Assembly (NCBI GenBank): GCA_012032575.1
Contig: JAAUSP010000467.1
Location: forward strand, 1-6,128
Source: Anaerolineales bacterium
GTDB taxonomy: Bacteria > Chloroflexota > Anaerolineae > 4572-78 > J111
Length of the DNA stretch: 6,128 nt
Direction of reading: 5' to 3'
Of this stretch, positions 4,627-6,128 are shown piece after piece. Position numbers and translations under genes: made by a program. Every line of letters begins with the position of its first letter. Within the stretch, counting starts at the first letter, position 1. Under the pieces are notes generated by a model. That model made no database searches, was not told the DNA's origin, and was given only the letters and a program-made list of their open reading frames with translations.

Positions 4627-5850
4627 TTGTTGCAGCTCAAAGAAATTTTATTCAGCCAAAGTCTATCACCTGAAAGCCAGGTAGCCCGGCTGGAAAAGAT
4701 GCTGGAAGTCAGCCGAAGACTCCATTCAACGATGGAATTGGCGGCTTTGTTACCATTGGTAGTTGAGACTGTCTTTGAAATGATAGAGGCCGAGGCCGTT
4801 GCTGTTTTGTTGTTGAACCAGAAGAGCGGAGAGTTATGGTTTGAAGCCGTCGTGGGACCCTGGGAAAATGGGGTGGCGCGAACACCGATTGCCCTGGAGG
4901 GCAGCATCGCCGGCTGGATTATCCGCAGCGGTGAGTTTTTGGTGGTAGACAGCTTGCCTGAAGATGGTCATCATTTTAGCGAAATTGATAAAATGCCGCC
5001 CTTTGAAGTCCATTCAATTCTGGGTGCGCCGTTAAAATTTAATGAGAAGACAATTGGGGTGCTGGAAGTTTTTAACAAGCGCTCAGGGGTCAGTTTTACC
5101 GGAGATGATATTCATCTGTTGAACGCATTGGCCGGACAGGCCGGCGTAGCGATTGAAAATGCTTGTATATTTGAGCAGGGTGACGAAGTAGCCAGGTTGG
5201 TTCAAGAATTATCTGTGCCAGTGACCTCTATTGTAGATCACAGCCGCTCGATGCTGGCCAGTCCCGAAATACCTCCCGATTATTGGCGGACAGGGCTGGA
5301 ATCGGTTAATCGTAAAGCGCTTTATCTGGCTCAAACGGTAGGCAACTTTCTTGACCTAACCCGCCTGGAGACCGGCCGTATGCTGTTAAATTGGCGAGCG
5401 GTCAATCTGCGTGGGCTGGCTCAAGAGATAATAGCCCAGGTGCAGCTTCAGGCGCTTGAAAATAATGTCAGCTTGTCTTTGCGCGCGCCGGATAACCTGC
5501 CGGAGATCAGGGGTGACGCCGAGCGATTGGGCCAGGCCTTGCGCTGTTTGCTAGATAACGCCATTCGGTTTAATCGTCCCGGCGGAGCGGTTGAGGTGAC
5601 AATTTCGGCCAATCAGGTGAGGGTTCAGATTGCTGTGGCCGATACCGGCCCGGGCATCGCCCCCAATGAATTAGGGCTAATTTTTACCAAGTTTTATCGG
5701 GTGGAGCAAAACGGCGCTATAGTGGACGGGATCGGTTTGGGGTTAACCCTGGCCCAGAGAATTGTTCTGGCTCACGCAGGGGATTTGTGGGTAGAAAGTG
5801 ATCCGGGCCAGGGCAGTCGCTTTACCTTTAGCCTGCCTCTCGATGGATAA
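4627..5850 (+). CDS. GAF-domain histidine-kinase-like protein lacking the phosphoacceptor histidine
   Basis: This 407-residue soluble signalling protein has no signal peptide or membrane segment. A short helical region (about 15-40) leads into a GAF domain (about 35-180), a DHp-like helical pair (about 185-275) and a HATPase_c domain (about 295-405). The ATP-binding boxes look intact: N box LLDNAIRFN (Asn311), G1 VADTGPGIAP (Asp339) and G2 GIGLGLTLA (from 368). The H-box reads LVQELSVPVTSI, so the position of the usual His in HELRTPL is Gln193. It should not autophosphorylate there and may act as an ATP-binding modulator or partner of another kinase. The GAF ligand is unknown. The start is uncertain: a stop lies at 4621-4623, so TTG 4627 or TTG 4630 (GGTGA 6 bases upstream of the latter) are the outermost choices, and ATG 4699 is an alternative. 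No response regulator follows. It is divergent from HMG-CoA reductase and ends at a strong terminator. Confidence 0.85.
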   Translation: MLQLKEILFSQSLSPESQVARLEKMLEVSRRLHSTMELAALLPLVVETVFEMIEAEAVAVLLLNQKSGELWFEAVVGPWENGVARTPIALEGSIAGWIIRSGEFLVVDSLPEDGHHFSEIDKMPPFEVHSILGAPLKFNEKTIGVLEVFNKRSGVSFTGDDIHLLNALAGQAGVAIENACIFEQGDEVARLVQELSVPVTSIVDHSRSMLASPEIPPDYWRTGLESVNRKALYLAQTVGNFLDLTRLETGRMLLNWRAVNLRGLAQEIIAQVQLQALENNVSLSLRAPDNLPEIRGDAERLGQALRCLLDNAIRFNRPGGAVEVTISANQVRVQIAVADTGPGIAPNELGLIFTKFYRVEQNGAIVDGIGLGLTLAQRIVLAHAGDLWVESDPGQGSRFTFSLPLDG

Positions 5851-5879
5851 AAGTGCAGCGCCCCCCGACGCTTAGAATC

Positions 5880-5918
5880 AAAAAAGGCTCCCGTAATAGG
5901 AAGCCTTTTTTATTTTAT
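5880..5918 (+). terminator. Intrinsic terminator of the GAF-kinase gene
   Basis: AAAAAAGGCTCCC (5880-5892) pairs with GGAAGCCTTTTTT (5899-5911), with one mismatch and a 6-base loop GTAATA. It is followed by ATTTTATT. It begins 29 bases after the stop codon. The A-tract on the 5' side means it can also terminate minus-strand transcripts arriving from the right. Confidence 0.9.
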
Positions 5919-5942
5919 TGACTTTAGATAAATAAAGACAAA

Positions 5943-5971
5943 AGGCGGCTTGTGAGTTGCACAAACCGCCT
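5943..5971. terminator. Second stem-loop upstream of the transposase gene
   Basis: AGGCGGCTTGTG (5943-5954) pairs with CACAAACCGCCT (5960-5971), giving 12 positions with one mismatch and a 5-base loop. On the minus strand it is followed by TTTTGTCTTTATTT, a reasonable U-tract, so it would work best as a terminator for leftward transcripts. It lies 20 bases before the transposase start. It may instead be the end structure of the mobile element that shields the transposase from outside transcription. Confidence 0.55.
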
Positions 5972-5991
5972 AACGGTAGAAGATATAGGGT

Positions 5992-6128
5992 ATGCCTACC
6001 AAAAATCTATCTACCGCCAGACAGCTTAACAATTTAATTGAGTTTCGGCAAACGGTGTACGAGCAAATCTTGACCAAAGGACGGGATGCCCAGTTCGAGT
6101 TAATCGATGCACTGCTGCTCAATGACCA
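5992..6128 (+). CDS. Putative transposase, 5' end only (partial at right edge)
   Basis: ATG at 5992-5994 opens a frame of 45 complete codons that leaves the window: MPTKNLSTARQLNNLIEFRQ and on to FELIDALLLND. The LSTA..LNNLIEFRQ.VY pattern followed by a RDAQFELIDALL segment resembles, from memory, the N-terminus of large DDE-type transposases common in Chloroflexota. No catalytic residues lie in the visible part, so neither activity nor IS family can be stated. Ribosome binding is weak (AGAAG about 9 bases upstream, GGG next to the ATG), as is common for transposases. A stem-loop at 5943-5971 precedes it. The left IS end cannot be fixed here. Confidence 0.65.
   Translation, partial: MPTKNLSTARQLNNLIEFRQTVYEQILTKGRDAQFELIDALLLND

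Noticed and set aside
4563..4907. Minus-strand open frame of 114 codons across the start of the GAF-kinase gene
   Set aside because: It overlaps conserved GAF coding sequence and the promoter leader, has no ribosome binding site and no recognisable features.

Overview
The window most likely comes from a bacterium of the Chloroflexota (Anaerolineae-like). The inference rests on three things: an archaeal-type set of mevalonate-entry genes in a bacterial context with sigma70-type promoters, a GAF/HATPase signalling protein whose H-box histidine is replaced by Gln, and a transposase start of a kind I associate with that phylum. No rRNA or other phylogenetic marker is present, so the assignment is tentative.

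Layout. Positions 1-200 hold debris: a possible 3' end of an ORF (2-61) and a candidate insertion-sequence end (about 72-121). Positions 201-4350 hold four genes on the minus strand, read from right to left. They are class II HMG-CoA reductase (3070-4350), HMG-CoA synthase with a one-base frameshift (1939-2993), an SCP2-type/archaeal acetoacetyl-CoA thiolase (731-1891, TTG start) and a DUF35 zinc-ribbon/OB-fold protein (232-642). A hairpin at 201-226 closes the cluster. Positions 4351-4626 are a divergent promoter region with three TTTGAGA/TCTCAAA boxes. Positions 4627-5850 encode, on the plus strand, a GAF plus histidine-kinase-like protein, followed by a strong intrinsic terminator (5880-5918). 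After a second hairpin, the 5' end of a transposase gene runs off the right edge (5992-6128).

How the genes work together. Thiolase condenses two acetyl-CoA to acetoacetyl-CoA, HMG-CoA synthase adds a third acetyl unit, and HMG-CoA reductase makes mevalonate for isoprenoid synthesis. In archaea the thiolase and synthase are held together by a DUF35 protein in a channelling complex. The same three proteins are contiguous here, in the order synthase-thiolase-DUF35, behind a consensus TTGACA-17-TATAAT promoter. The reductase lies just upstream with its own promoter. The later steps from mevalonate to IPP are not in the window.

Points to check first are the single-base frameshift in HMG-CoA synthase (sequencing error or real lesion), the period-7 repeats in both spacers of the synthase-thiolase-DUF35 operon, the missing phosphoacceptor histidine in the sensor protein, and the boxes shared by the divergent promoters.
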